This document shows, piece after piece, positions 17,201 through 25,118 of a stretch of 39,747 nucleotides of DNA (its first letter is position 1; every line of letters starts with the position of its first letter). The translations under genes and the position numbers were made by a program. The notes under the pieces are model-generated. The model had not been told where the DNA came from, did not search any database, and worked only from the letters and a program-made list of their open reading frames with translations. The stretch comes from Methanothermococcus sp. SCGC AD-155-E23 (GTDB taxonomy: Archaea > AGJL01 > Methanococci > Methanococcales > Methanococcaceae): NCBI GenBank assembly GCA_019561615.1, contig JAHEQA010000047.1, forward strand, positions 1 to 39,747, written 5' to 3'.

Positions 17201-17552
17201 CCAGGTAGAGGCTCATAATTACTCCGAAGAAACTCTTACCAACACCAGTGGGTGCAACGATGGAGAAACTTTTATTCTTCAAAACCCTCTTGGCCCACAT
17301 CTTCTGAATACTTAGAAGCTCATAACCTAACTCTTTACAGAATTTCTCAAAATTCTTAAACTCATTCCAAACCTTACAGTAATCCTTTAGCTTATCCAAC
17401 TTATTTTCCTCTCGTAGTTTCCTACAGAGATCCAACTTGGAGTACTCTCCCTCCTCCTCCAGGCATCTCTCACATACCCCTACCTCCAACCTACTACTGT
17501 AGATCTCTTCAAAGCAGTTGGGACACATCTCCTTGTATATAATAGGTATCAT
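14214..17552 (-). CDS. rgy: Reverse gyrase
   Basis: Fusion of a helicase-like ATPase and a type IA topoisomerase that introduces positive supercoils, the hallmark enzyme of hyperthermophiles. The N-terminal zinc finger has Cys10, 13, 27 and 30; Walker A APTGVGKS is at about residues 100-107 with FVDDVDALL as the DEAD-box equivalent. The topoisomerase half begins near VVESPNKARTIASFFG, has the Toprim acidic motif DIDTEGE, SAGRVQTP, and the active Tyr in TTYHRTSS. A second zinc finger is not evident. At 1112 residues it lacks the intein found in M. jannaschii reverse gyrase. Start: ATG at 17552 with AGGTG ahead; a GTG three codons upstream abuts the preceding stop. Co-directional with the PP-loop and truD genes. 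Confidence 0.97.
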   Translation of the reverse strand: MIPIIYKEMCPNCFEEIYSSRLEVGVCERCLEEEGEYSKLDLCRKLREENKLDKLKDYCKVWNEFKNFEKFCKELGYELLSIQKMWAKRVLKNKSFSIVAPTGVGKSFFGVIMSLYLASRGKRCYIILPTTLLVKQTYERAISLVGDKIKVVCYHSELSEREKREVKERIEKGDFQVLITTSNYLTRNMPNTTFDFIFVDDVDALLKSSRNIDRTLILLGFSKELIEEAYRIILLMRRKRFEEALELREKLKKKIEGIKHGCIVIASATGKSYGDRVKLYRELLDFEVGYGINKLRDVVDIYDEIGMEKVLEYVKLLGTGGLVFVSQDYGLEMARDIENLLREHNIKVKLIHSKDKEGFEEFREGKIDVLIGVASYYGVLVRGLDMPERVRYALFYGIPKMKFKLREYLEKVRESRGIEVKIEGKSLEEIEEILKRNLKLKNFSLRVEEDEIYLLIPDIKTYIQASGRTSRMTEFGLTKGASILLVDDWKLFESVKKYMLFNYESEFKSAKEVNFEELIKKIEEDRERIKLGMKRGKVPDLLKSILMVVESPNKARTIASFFGRPSRRKIRGINVYEVCMGDINLIITASGGHIFDLVTKEGYYGVKIEDNLYIPIYMALRKINGEQITDQKDIEEIIKELMERGERVNLINCRDNIETIREIADEVDGIFIATDIDTEGEKIGYDIGLNVLPFNKNIYRIGFNEITRRAILRAVEAYRRGEELKLDENKVKSQLVRRIEDRWIGFKLSQKLWEVFKKNYLSAGRVQTPVLGWIIERYKEHKKKVPYLSLRLEYDIYLGKVWEGDFKGDEVEVEVKLYKKEVPPLPPFTTDTLLEEATKKFYLSTEEVMKIAQDLFELGLTTYHRTSSTRVSLDGMRVAREYLKLSNLEDYLKNREFYMEGPHECIRPTKPMDTGELIEFIKENNISLSRNHIRVYDLIFRRFMASQMKEAILLYQELYIKDVEERIEGYVDVEFDGWSRIYNLKLRKLPRIEKNRLKVLEYRIRKVNKVPLYDEGEVVKLMKERGIGRPSTYAQIIKKLLDRGYVIKSKNKGKLIPTKLGIEVYNYLITHYPHLISEEKTRELEEVMDKIERGEMDYIQVLHSLKAICDRI

Positions 17553-17561
17553 GGATAACAC

Positions 17562-18455
17562 CTATAACTTTTCTAAAACCTCTCCCAGTTTCTTTATAAA
17601 TTCTTCCTTCTCCTTCTCTCCCACGTCATCTCTAACAGGGATAACTATAATTTCCTTGGAGGGGAGCCTTATAGAGGCCCTAAATCTACCGTCTTTCCTG
17701 GCCACTTCTGTAATCCTCTCATTGTATATATATAGTTTGTCTAGAAGGTCCTCTGTTACCAGGGCATCGTTGTCACAGTACTGTAGTGGACATCCCTCCC
17801 TCCAGAACCCCCATCTATCTCCAGCCTCATGCACCCTCCTAACCTCTATCTTGTAGTACTCTACAAGTTTCAGTATGTCCTCGTATCCACATCTTATAAG
17901 GGGTCTGAAAAAGAGAAAGTTATACCTCTTAGGTACTGGTGTTAACTCCATCTTCTCAAACCTTACCTCCCCATATTTCTCCTTTAGATACTGCATAATA
18001 GGACCTGAGATCTTCTCTACAGAGGTATCCCCAGTCATTATCACCTTAGCCCCCTCCTTCCTAGCTATCCTTACAGCCTTTGTCTTCATTATACTCTTGC
18101 AGATACGACATATACTTCTACCCTTTGCCCCCTTAGTCCTCCTCTTTAGATCCTCTGTAATGTCGTAAAACTTTATGGGAACCTGGAACCTCTCTGCTAT
18201 TCTCTTAGCCTCCTCCCTGGAGAGCTGCCAACTCCACCTATGGGTAAAGTGGATAGCCAGGGAGACGTTAAGACCTAGATCCTTGGCCAACGCCAGGGCT
18301 GTAGCACTGTCCTTTCCCCCACTGAGCATACACACTATCTTCTCATCTAAAACTCCCCACTCCTGGAAATTCCTTATAATGTCCTCCTTCAACTGCTTTA
18401 AATCCCTTAACTTCCTGTAATTTCTCGTCCACTCTGAAAATAGGATGTTCTCCAT
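17562..18455 (-). CDS. PP-loop superfamily ATPase, probably RNA- or sulfur-modifying
   Basis: A 297-residue protein with the PP-loop SGGKDSA at about residues 45-51, used to adenylate a substrate. Cysteine pairs Cys116/Cys119 (CRICK) and those of the GCPLQYCDND region may bind zinc or an iron-sulfur cluster, as in tRNA thiolases of the TtcA/TtuA group and in related N-type ATP pyrophosphatases. The exact substrate cannot be read from the sequence. The stop abuts the reverse gyrase start region and truD lies 28 bases upstream, so the genes probably share a transcript; the truD neighbour favours a role in tRNA modification, but weakly. Confidence 0.75.
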   Translation of the reverse strand: MENILFSEWTRNYRKLRDLKQLKEDIIRNFQEWGVLDEKIVCMLSGGKDSATALALAKDLGLNVSLAIHFTHRWSWQLSREEAKRIAERFQVPIKFYDITEDLKRRTKGAKGRSICRICKSIMKTKAVRIARKEGAKVIMTGDTSVEKISGPIMQYLKEKYGEVRFEKMELTPVPKRYNFLFFRPLIRCGYEDILKLVEYYKIEVRRVHEAGDRWGFWREGCPLQYCDNDALVTEDLLDKLYIYNERITEVARKDGRFRASIRLPSKEIIVIPVRDDVGEKEKEEFIKKLGEVLEKL

Positions 18456-18483
18456 ATTCCCACATCAACAATTTTAAAAAAGT

Positions 18484-19680
18484 TTAAAGGGTCACCCTCT
18501 TTACCACCATTGTGGCGTAGCAACCCTTCCTCAGCTGGAACTCCAGGGTAATCTTATACCTGCCCCTATTTAACTCGTCCTCTAGAAACTCCCCATATTT
18601 CACATTCTCTGGGATGGAGAGTATTCGCCTCTCGGTATAGGAGGGTTTTGAAAGATCTAGAAGTCTGTTGAAGTCCTCTATTTTTAAACCTTCCCTCTTT
18701 AACACATCCTCTATAATTTTCCAGTACTCCTCTTTCACATCCTTTGTATCTAGGTCATGGGTTATTGTGGGAAAGGTCTCATCCCTTAAGGTGTTAAGGA
18801 CATCCTCCCCTATGTCCCTGTAGAATAGAAAGGTCCCACAGCTATAGTCTATATACACCCTATCTTCCTTGGGGATATAACCCTTTAAGAGGGTCTTCAC
18901 AGATTCATTCCAGAGGTAACTCTGATAGGCGGAGACAAACAACTTCTTCAACCTTATATCCACATACTTGAAGGCCTCCTTAAACCTCTCCTCCTCATCC
19001 CCACCTTGGAGATAGGTGAGGATATTGTGGAACATCCTGTCCCTTATCCCCCTCTCCCTCATATACCTTAGGATGGATTCCCAGTCTCCCCAGTGACTAC
19101 TTATATACCTCTTTAGATCTTTTACCAACTTACTTTCACTTTTCTTATACCTGGTAAGTATTATCTTCAGGGCCTTCTCGTAGTTTCCCATCATGTACTC
19201 CTTGGCTATGAATTCCCCACTTCTATATACACTTCCAAATCTCTGGGTATCGTAGTAGTTGGGAACCCCTAGATGTAACTTTTTTAGATTCTCCTCAACC
19301 CTTGGAAGGTACTCCTTTTTAAGGTATCTTATAGTGATTTTAAATTTATTTCCTGCCAACTGCCCCAGTTTTAGAGGACTTCCCACTTTCCTTAGATACT
19401 TTAACTCTAGGTTCTTCTCCTTCAGTGACAGTATCCCGTACCTTGCAGGGATAGTGATATGTTGGATTGTAACGGCGTGCCTATCCTTTAAGCCACAGTA
19501 ACCTATCTCCTTTAAAGGTATCTTGAACTTCTTGGATATGTAGGACAGGGTTCTTAAATTCTCCATGTTTACCTTCTTTAACAGATAGAGGTTGTAGGCA
19601 TCCCCCTCTTTCAGGGCCTTTTCATCGAGTATCTCCTCCACTATAAAGTCCTCTGGAAGCTGTCTAATTTTCACCTTCAT
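18484..19680 (-). CDS. truD: tRNA pseudouridine(13) synthase TruD
   Basis: Isomerises a uridine in tRNA to pseudouridine. The TruD signature YCGLKDRHAVTIQ is at residues 61-73 with catalytic Asp66, and the N-terminal substrate-binding segment LPEDFIVEE and the later NYYDTQRFG motif are present. The 398 residues include the extra TRUD insertion domain. The start at 19680 has AGGTAG ahead and overlaps the 3' end of the upstream secreted-protein gene by 17 bases, implying coupled translation. Confidence 0.93.
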   Translation of the reverse strand: MKVKIRQLPEDFIVEEILDEKALKEGDAYNLYLLKKVNMENLRTLSYISKKFKIPLKEIGYCGLKDRHAVTIQHITIPARYGILSLKEKNLELKYLRKVGSPLKLGQLAGNKFKITIRYLKKEYLPRVEENLKKLHLGVPNYYDTQRFGSVYRSGEFIAKEYMMGNYEKALKIILTRYKKSESKLVKDLKRYISSHWGDWESILRYMRERGIRDRMFHNILTYLQGGDEEERFKEAFKYVDIRLKKLFVSAYQSYLWNESVKTLLKGYIPKEDRVYIDYSCGTFLFYRDIGEDVLNTLRDETFPTITHDLDTKDVKEEYWKIIEDVLKREGLKIEDFNRLLDLSKPSYTERRILSIPENVKYGEFLEDELNRGRYKITLEFQLRKGCYATMVVKRVTL

Positions 19681-20314
19681 AATTTCTACCTGTAGGTTGT
19701 AAACTCTCTATGTACTCGTTCCACCTTAGCCACATCTCCCTGACAAATTCATCCTCCCTGTCAAATCCCATGATAATATGATACCTTCCAACCTCCCTGT
19801 AGTAGCAGTAGTCTACAGAGGTGTTGTTCCCGTACTGGCAGATGTACTTATAGCTGTAGTAGATACCGTACCTGAAGGGTCTCCTCTCCTTCAGGACCTT
19901 GAGATATCTAGGGTTGTCCAGGTTAGGTTTGTAATCCCTAACGTCGAAATTTATTACCCTCCCATTTTTCTCATAGACCTTTATAATACCCTTCCCATCT
20001 CCTTCAGATACCCTTATAACTCTAGAGTAGGGAAGATCTAAAAAAAGGTCCTCAAGGGAGATATTTCTTACAGGGTGTTTCTCCTCCCTAGGTAGGGTGG
20101 CGTTATAAACTTTAGTGTTGTTTACCTCTGGTTTCATCTCCACTGCATCAGTGCTCTCCATCTCAGCAAGGTTACTGGAATTATCTATCTCCTCTAAACT
20201 GCTATTTAAAAAATTATTCTTAGAATTATCACTTTTAGATACCATGTGAAAAACAAGAAGTATCTGGCTAAAAAGAAGTATTAAGATAATAACATCCTTG
20301 TAGGACAGCCTCAT
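19664..20314 (-). CDS. Unrecognised membrane-anchored, outward-facing protein
   Basis: I do not recognise the family. The 216 residues start with a short basic end and one hydrophobic helix (about residues 8-24), then a low-complexity Asn/Ser/Glu stretch to about residue 80, then a folded-looking domain rich in Tyr and Arg with two Cys (YICQYG and DYCYYR) that could pair. At least seven Asn-X-Ser/Thr sequons (NSS, NNT, NAT, NIS, NTS among them) fit N-glycosylation outside the membrane. GAGGT precedes the ATG. Its end overlaps truD by 17 bases. A pseudopilin-like or S-layer-associated role is possible but unsupported. Confidence 0.6.
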   Translation of the reverse strand: MRLSYKDVIILILLFSQILLVFHMVSKSDNSKNNFLNSSLEEIDNSSNLAEMESTDAVEMKPEVNNTKVYNATLPREEKHPVRNISLEDLFLDLPYSRVIRVSEGDGKGIIKVYEKNGRVINFDVRDYKPNLDNPRYLKVLKERRPFRYGIYYSYKYICQYGNNTSVDYCYYREVGRYHIIMGFDREDEFVREMWLRWNEYIESLQPTGRNYEGEN

Positions 20315-20337
20315 AATCTACCTCGGAGGATAAAAAG

Positions 20338-21435
20338 TTATTCTACAAATCTTACAAGGTCCTCTGGTCTATGTAACTCTCCACCTATCTTGGTACAGGG
20401 TATTACCTCTGCCCTACTGTACTTCATCACCTCCTCTACAATCTGGCCCAGGTTCATCTCTGGTACTATAATCCTGGAGGCCTTTAAATTCCTTACCACC
20501 TTGTCAGGGAAGGGATGGACAGTTATCAGTCTAAGGTATCCTACGTCGTAACCCTCCTTCCTAAGTATCTCAACTGTATACTTTACAGTTCTTGAGGGTG
20601 TCCCATAGCATAGGAAGATAGTATCACTGTCCAGGTACTTCCCCTCATACCTTATAATCTTATCCTTGTTCTTCCTTATCTTGTTACATATCCTTCTCAC
20701 TAACTTGTCATGGGTCTCAGGTGAGACATCTGGGTAACCTCTCTCGTCATGGGTAAGTCCTGTAACATGTACGTTGTAGCCCCTTCCAAATACTGGCATC
20801 TCTGCAACATCTTTATCAAAGGGGAAAGGTTTCTTACAGGGTTTTTCCTCAGGGAGAGTCCTCTCCACCACTGGAATGTTGTCGTGAAGCACTACCTTCT
20901 CCCTCATATGTCCCACAATCTCATCTGCCATGACAAACACTGGTATCCTGTACATCTCGGCGTAGTTAAATGCCATAATTGTAAAGTCGTACATCTCCTG
21001 TACCGAGGAGGGTGCAAGAGCTATAGGTTCATAGTCTCCATGGGCACCCCATTTCACCTGCATTATATCTCCCTGGCTGGCGTAGGTGGGCTGCCCCGTA
21101 GAGGGACCTCCCCTCTGTACATCTACTATTACACAGGGAGCCTCTGTCATATAGGCGTATCCTACCTGTTCTATCATTAGGCTAAGTCCAGGACCTGAAG
21201 TTGCCGTCATGGCCTTTAAACCACTCCAACTTGCACCTATTACACTTGCCATGGCTCCTATCTCATCCTCCATCTGAATGAAGTAGCCACCTACCTTTGG
21301 AAGTATCCTTGCCATCTCCTCTGCTACCTCTGTAGAGGGGGTTATAGGATATCCTCCAAAGAATCTGCAACCTGCCTTAATTGCCCCCCTTGCACATGCT
21401 ATATTACCCTGGATAAAGTCTACCTTTTCACTCAA
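20338..21435 (-). CDS. korA: 2-oxoglutarate:ferredoxin oxidoreductase alpha subunit
   Basis: Subunit of the enzyme that carboxylates succinyl-CoA to 2-oxoglutarate with reduced ferredoxin, the last step of the incomplete reductive citrate cycle in methanogens. It shows GGYPITPSTEVAEEMA, MEDEIGAMASVIGASWSG and GPSTGQPT, followed by the second transketolase-like domain, over the normal 365 residues. The start is TTG at 21435 with GGTGAT three bases ahead. The other subunit genes are not adjacent, as in M. jannaschii, where korA is also separate. Its pathway neighbour tfrA is in the same window. Confidence 0.9.
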   Translation of the reverse strand: MSEKVDFIQGNIACARGAIKAGCRFFGGYPITPSTEVAEEMARILPKVGGYFIQMEDEIGAMASVIGASWSGLKAMTATSGPGLSLMIEQVGYAYMTEAPCVIVDVQRGGPSTGQPTYASQGDIMQVKWGAHGDYEPIALAPSSVQEMYDFTIMAFNYAEMYRIPVFVMADEIVGHMREKVVLHDNIPVVERTLPEEKPCKKPFPFDKDVAEMPVFGRGYNVHVTGLTHDERGYPDVSPETHDKLVRRICNKIRKNKDKIIRYEGKYLDSDTIFLCYGTPSRTVKYTVEILRKEGYDVGYLRLITVHPFPDKVVRNLKASRIIVPEMNLGQIVEEVMKYSRAEVIPCTKIGGELHRPEDLVRFVE

Positions 21436-21444
21436 ATTATCACC

Positions 21445-21888
21445 TTACTTCTTTTTCCTCATCTTTACAAGTAGTACTGGACACTGGGCCTTTCTACTAA
21501 CCTTCTCCGCCACACTACCTAGTAGTAGTCTATCTATTCCACTTTTCCCAGAGGTCCCCATAACTATAAGGTCTATACCTTTCCTCTCAGCGTACTCCAC
21601 TATCTCCCTGGCAGGACTACCCTCTAGAATCTCGGTAGTGATATCAACACCTATTTCTTTAGCCATCTTTTCTATCTTCTTAAAGGCCTCCCTACCCTCC
21701 TCCTCTAAAACCTCCCTCATGGTCTCCCAAAAGCCCTCTGTAGGTAGCCCTACAAAGGGCATAATATCTACCACGTATATAACATATACCTTGGAGTTCA
21801 TCAGCCTTGCTATCTCCAAACCATGTCTTGCAGCCTCTATAGATACTTCAGAGTTATCTGTTGGTATCAGTATCTTTTTGTAGAGCAT
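21445..21888 (-). CDS. Universal stress protein UspA family
   Basis: A 147-residue single-domain Usp protein. It has the N-terminal KKILIPTDNSE strand-loop and the ATP-binding signature GTSGKSGIDRLLLGS with the following VAEKV helix, so it probably binds ATP. The frame is open 20 codons further up, but the ATG at 21888 has GAGGGAT ahead and matches the family start. korA follows after 9 bases and the UPF0201 gene precedes it closely. Confidence 0.9.
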   Translation of the reverse strand: MLYKKILIPTDNSEVSIEAARHGLEIARLMNSKVYVIYVVDIMPFVGLPTEGFWETMREVLEEEGREAFKKIEKMAKEIGVDITTEILEGSPAREIVEYAERKGIDLIVMGTSGKSGIDRLLLGSVAEKVSRKAQCPVLLVKMRKKK

Positions 21889-21901
21889 CCTAATCCCTCT
21901 C

Positions 21902-22330
21902 TTATTCATATGAGAAGTTGTCACCTTCGAGGATTTCCTCCTCCTCAACTATCTTACCATCCCTTGTCCTTGGTGCTATATCTTTAACTATGGCCCTTAT
22001 GTCCTCCCCCTCCTCTGCAATAACCTTAACATCTATACCTCCATGGACGTCCCTGTCAAAATTTACAACTCTACAGTAGGCAGCCTGCTTATTTAACACA
22101 AACCTTGTGGAGTTTCCCGAAATACCCTTCTCTAAAATCATCCTGGCAGCATCCAATATAGCCTGTTTTCTAATAAGTTCCTTAAGTTTCTTTAAGCTTT
22201 TAGTCTCTCCAGTTACTATGTTATCCTCGTCTACCTCAATCTCTGCATCCCTGAATATATTCTTCACAGCCCTGATAACCTTCTCTCTGTCCTCAGTAGG
22301 TTTAATCCTCGTTTTAATTTTTACAATCAT
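21902..22330 (-). CDS. UPF0201 family protein
   Basis: A 142-residue archaeal protein of the UPF0201 family (MJ1564-like), with an N-terminal VKIKTRIKPTEDREKV segment and a central helix-rich part. Family structures suggest an RNA-binding-like fold, but no function is established. The ATG at 22330 shares its A with the stop codon of the aminotransferase gene, and GGAGGGG lies just ahead, so the two are translationally coupled. Confidence 0.82.
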   Translation of the reverse strand: MIVKIKTRIKPTEDREKVIRAVKNIFRDAEIEVDEDNIVTGETKSLKKLKELIRKQAILDAARMILEKGISGNSTRFVLNKQAAYCRVVNFDRDVHGGIDVKVIAEEGEDIRAIVKDIAPRTRDGKIVEEEEILEGDNFSYE

Positions 22331-23466
22331 CAACACCCCTCCAGGAAGGTCTCCCTTATTATCTCTACAGCCCTCTCGATGTACTGGTACTTGGTGGCAT
22401 AGGAGAGTCTAATATAATATCTACCTTCCTCTCCAAAGGCTATCCCAGGAACTGCCAGTATCCCCCTCTCCATCAGCCTCTTAACAACCTCCTCTCCACT
22501 TCCGTACTCCTCTGTATTGGGAAAGATATAGAAGGTACCCTCAGGTGGATATACCTTAAACACATCCCTTAAACCCTTAACAATCAGATCCCTTCTCCTC
22601 CTGAACTCCTCCACCATCTTATATACACAACTTTGATCCCCTCTCAAGGCGGCAAGTGCACCGTACTGGGCAAAGGATGTTGCACATGCAAAGGAGTACT
22701 GATGTATCTTTATCATATGATCTATAATATTAAACCTACTGTTTAAACCTTTGCTTACGTAGAGGTAACCTATCCTCCATCCAGTCATGGCGTAGGTTTT
22801 GGAAAATCCATTGACAACTATACAGTTCTCCGTGTATCTCATGGGGGAGTAGTGTCTCCCCTGGTAGAGGATCTTGTCATAGACCTCATCTGAAATAATT
22901 ATCAAGTTGTAGTCCTCTGCAATATCTGAGAGCCCCTTTATCTCCTCCTTACTCATCACCTTTCCAGTAGGGTTTGCAGGTGTATTTATCACAATACATT
23001 TGGTTTTATCTGTTATACTCTCCTTCACCTTCTCCAGGTCTAGGGAAAAATCCTCCTCAAGTTTTACAGGTACTGGTCTACCCTCACAGAGGTGGATGAG
23101 ATTCCTGTAGGATAGAAAGGCAGGATCTGTAACTATCACCTCATCTCCCCTATCTACTAGGGACATAAGGGATAGCATCAAACCCTCTGAGGCTCCACAG
23201 GTGATGATAACATTCTCTGGATGTATATCCAAGTTGTAGTCCACCTTCACCCTCTTACATATCTCCTCCCTAAGTTCATAGATACCGTTGTTAGGAGTGT
23301 AATGGGTTTTTCCCTCGTCAAGGGCTCTCTTTGCAGCCTCTACTATATGCCTAGGTGTGGTAAAGTCTGGCTCCCCAATACCTAGGTTGATAGTTCCCTC
23401 TGAGGGGGTATTAAATATCTCCCTGATGTCAGAGGATGCTAGCTTAAGACATCTCCTAGAGATCAA
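22330..23466 (-). CDS. Class I/II aminotransferase, probably aspartate aminotransferase
   Basis: A pyridoxal-phosphate enzyme of fold type I. It shows the N-terminal INLGIGEPDF, NTPANPTG, ISDEVYD and the Schiff-base Lys in GFSKTYAMTGWRIGY. It resembles MJ0684-type aminotransferases; the preferred substrate (aspartate, alanine or an aromatic acid) is uncertain. The TTG at 23466 has GGTGAT four bases ahead and gives the expected MISRRCLKL start; the upstream in-frame GTG lies within that ribosome binding site. It overlaps the preceding gene by 11 bases. Confidence 0.88.
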   Translation of the reverse strand: MISRRCLKLASSDIREIFNTPSEGTINLGIGEPDFTTPRHIVEAAKRALDEGKTHYTPNNGIYELREEICKRVKVDYNLDIHPENVIITCGASEGLMLSLMSLVDRGDEVIVTDPAFLSYRNLIHLCEGRPVPVKLEEDFSLDLEKVKESITDKTKCIVINTPANPTGKVMSKEEIKGLSDIAEDYNLIIISDEVYDKILYQGRHYSPMRYTENCIVVNGFSKTYAMTGWRIGYLYVSKGLNSRFNIIDHMIKIHQYSFACATSFAQYGALAALRGDQSCVYKMVEEFRRRRDLIVKGLRDVFKVYPPEGTFYIFPNTEEYGSGEEVVKRLMERGILAVPGIAFGEEGRYYIRLSYATKYQYIERAVEIIRETFLEGC

Positions 23467-24019
23467 GGTTATCACCGGAAAAGGAGTTCAACAAGTTTAT
23501 AAGGGAGAGGTATCTATCTTCCACCCTTTCAAGGGTATTTAAGTGGTACTTGTGGGTTTTTAAAATAAATACCCTCTTCCCCCTATATCTATCTGCCATA
23601 TAGTCAGGTACCAGGGGAATACCTTCCCTGGATACAGGGATGTTAAGATCTAACACCACCTTCTCTAGAAAGTGAGACAGGGGATTTACCTCAACATTCC
23701 TGTTTACATCTAGGGATTTGATATAATTCTTCCTCTCCTCTATAGTGAGGAGGTACCTCTCTATCTTCTCAGGGGAGCCTAAATTCAATCTAGCCAGACC
23801 CTTTACACTGTTTATTAAATCGTCAAAGGTTGCAGAGGAGATCTCAAAGATAGGGAAGGGATTCAACCTCTTAACCCTCTCCCTGTATCCTCTGGAGATA
23901 ATAAGTAGGGAGTACTCATTCTTCAACCTGGTGTTGTAGGGATCTACCACTGAATAGTTCTCTATTCCTATCTCCTCTGCAACATCCCTATACATTCTTG
24001 TGACTCCCACCTTTATCAT
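23456..24019 (-). CDS. Unrecognised protein coupled to hcgA
   Basis: I do not recognise this 187-residue soluble protein. It begins MIKVGVTRMYRDVAEEIG, has alternating strands and helices in the first 70 residues suggestive of an alpha/beta fold, and ends with a basic region GKRVFILKTHKYHLN. No Cys is present. The start ATG at 24019 has GAGGA ahead and lies 32 bases inside hcgA, a long overlap that implies coupled translation. The position suggests a part in the iron-guanylylpyridinol cofactor pathway or in radical SAM partner function, but this rests on context only. Confidence 0.6.
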   Translation of the reverse strand: MIKVGVTRMYRDVAEEIGIENYSVVDPYNTRLKNEYSLLIISRGYRERVKRLNPFPIFEISSATFDDLINSVKGLARLNLGSPEKIERYLLTIEERKNYIKSLDVNRNVEVNPLSHFLEKVVLDLNIPVSREGIPLVPDYMADRYRGKRVFILKTHKYHLNTLERVEDRYLSLINLLNSFSGDNLDL

Positions 24020-25049
24020 AGCTATTCCTCAACTTCGGTTTCAATCCCAACTCCCTTATCATCCTAACAACTTCTCTAAGGTTTCCAGTTTTAGGATTTC
24101 CCACACCCTTCACATCTAGGGGATAGTTTTCAGGTATTACAGTTGCTACATTACTTGCCCCTGCAAGGAGTGCAATCTGTACAAGTTCAGGTCCTATAGT
24201 AGGGGTTGGAGAGGTTATTCTGATATTGGGGAACATCAACCTTGCTATTGCTATAGTCTTTCCCTGTTCCAGGGAGGAGCACCTTGGATAATTCTCCATA
24301 GGGGTGCCTGGATAGGGGTTGAAACCCATAACAGGTATCTCATCTACATCTAACTCCTTGAGGAAGAGTAGATGATCTACCCTGTCCCTGTAACTCTCTC
24401 CAATCCCTATTAACAATCCAGAGGATAACTCGATATTGTACTTTTTAACAAGTTTACAGATCTCTATCCTCCTATCTAAACTCTCCCCAGGCTTCAACCT
24501 TGCAAAGAGTTCCCTGTTTATAGTCTCTAAGTTACAACATATGGTGTCCACCCTGTACTTCTTCAACTCCCTTATACTCTCCTCAGTTAGATCCCCCCCT
24601 GCATTTACTAAGACCTCTAAGTTGGTATTTTCCTTAACTATCTTTAAGGCCCTAATAACCTCCTTCCCCTGATAGCCATGTCCAGAGGAGCAACTTACCC
24701 TGCATATACCACTTCTCTCTATGGCAATGGCACATCTTTTTATATCCTCATCTGATAGTCTAAAGGGTTTGTAGTAACCTGCCTTAGAGGTACCTGCTGC
24801 AAAACCACAGTAGAGACACTTTGGAGTTATTTTACATATGTTTGTAACATGGATGGTAGATGTTATCTCGATCTCCTCTATAAAGTAGTCCCTTACCTGG
24901 GAGGCTAGGTTAAAGAGTTTTAGGTAATCCTGCCATCTGGAGATTTTGAAAAGCTCTAGGGCATCTTCCCTGGATATTAGACCTTCTTTAGGTGTAATTT
25001 CACCCTCTTTTAACCTTTGAAAATTCTCCTCAATTTTAGAGAAATCCAT
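23988..25049 (-). CDS. hcgA: HcgA/HmdB radical SAM enzyme for the [Fe]-hydrogenase cofactor
   Basis: A 353-residue BioB-like radical SAM protein. The cluster-binding cysteines have the unusual CX5CX2C spacing (ICKITPKCLYCGF, about residues 72-83), which is the signature of HmdB/HcgA, associated with making the iron-guanylylpyridinol cofactor of Hmd hydrogenase. BioB-like motifs follow: SCSSGHGYQG, NLETINRELF and GFNPYPGTPM. The start has GGTGAT three bases ahead. No hmd gene or other hcg genes are in the window, so in this genome the pathway appears scattered. Overlaps the next gene by 32 bases. Confidence 0.87.
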   Translation of the reverse strand: MDFSKIEENFQRLKEGEITPKEGLISREDALELFKISRWQDYLKLFNLASQVRDYFIEEIEITSTIHVTNICKITPKCLYCGFAAGTSKAGYYKPFRLSDEDIKRCAIAIERSGICRVSCSSGHGYQGKEVIRALKIVKENTNLEVLVNAGGDLTEESIRELKKYRVDTICCNLETINRELFARLKPGESLDRRIEICKLVKKYNIELSSGLLIGIGESYRDRVDHLLFLKELDVDEIPVMGFNPYPGTPMENYPRCSSLEQGKTIAIARLMFPNIRITSPTPTIGPELVQIALLAGASNVATVIPENYPLDVKGVGNPKTGNLREVVRMIRELGLKPKLRNSYDKGGSHKNV

Positions 25050-25118
25050 TAAATCACCGTTGATCCCTCTAAAATAGAATATAGTTAAACTTTGATAAAA
25101 ATTATTCTAAAAATAGTC

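Noticed and set aside
20749-21180. 143-codon open frame antisense to korA
   Set aside because: It lies wholly inside korA on the other strand, its translation looks like random sequence, and korA motifs are intact.
22330-23475. GTG at 23475 as start of the aminotransferase
   Set aside because: This GTG is part of the GGTGAT that serves the TTG at 23466, and the TTG start matches the family N-terminus better.
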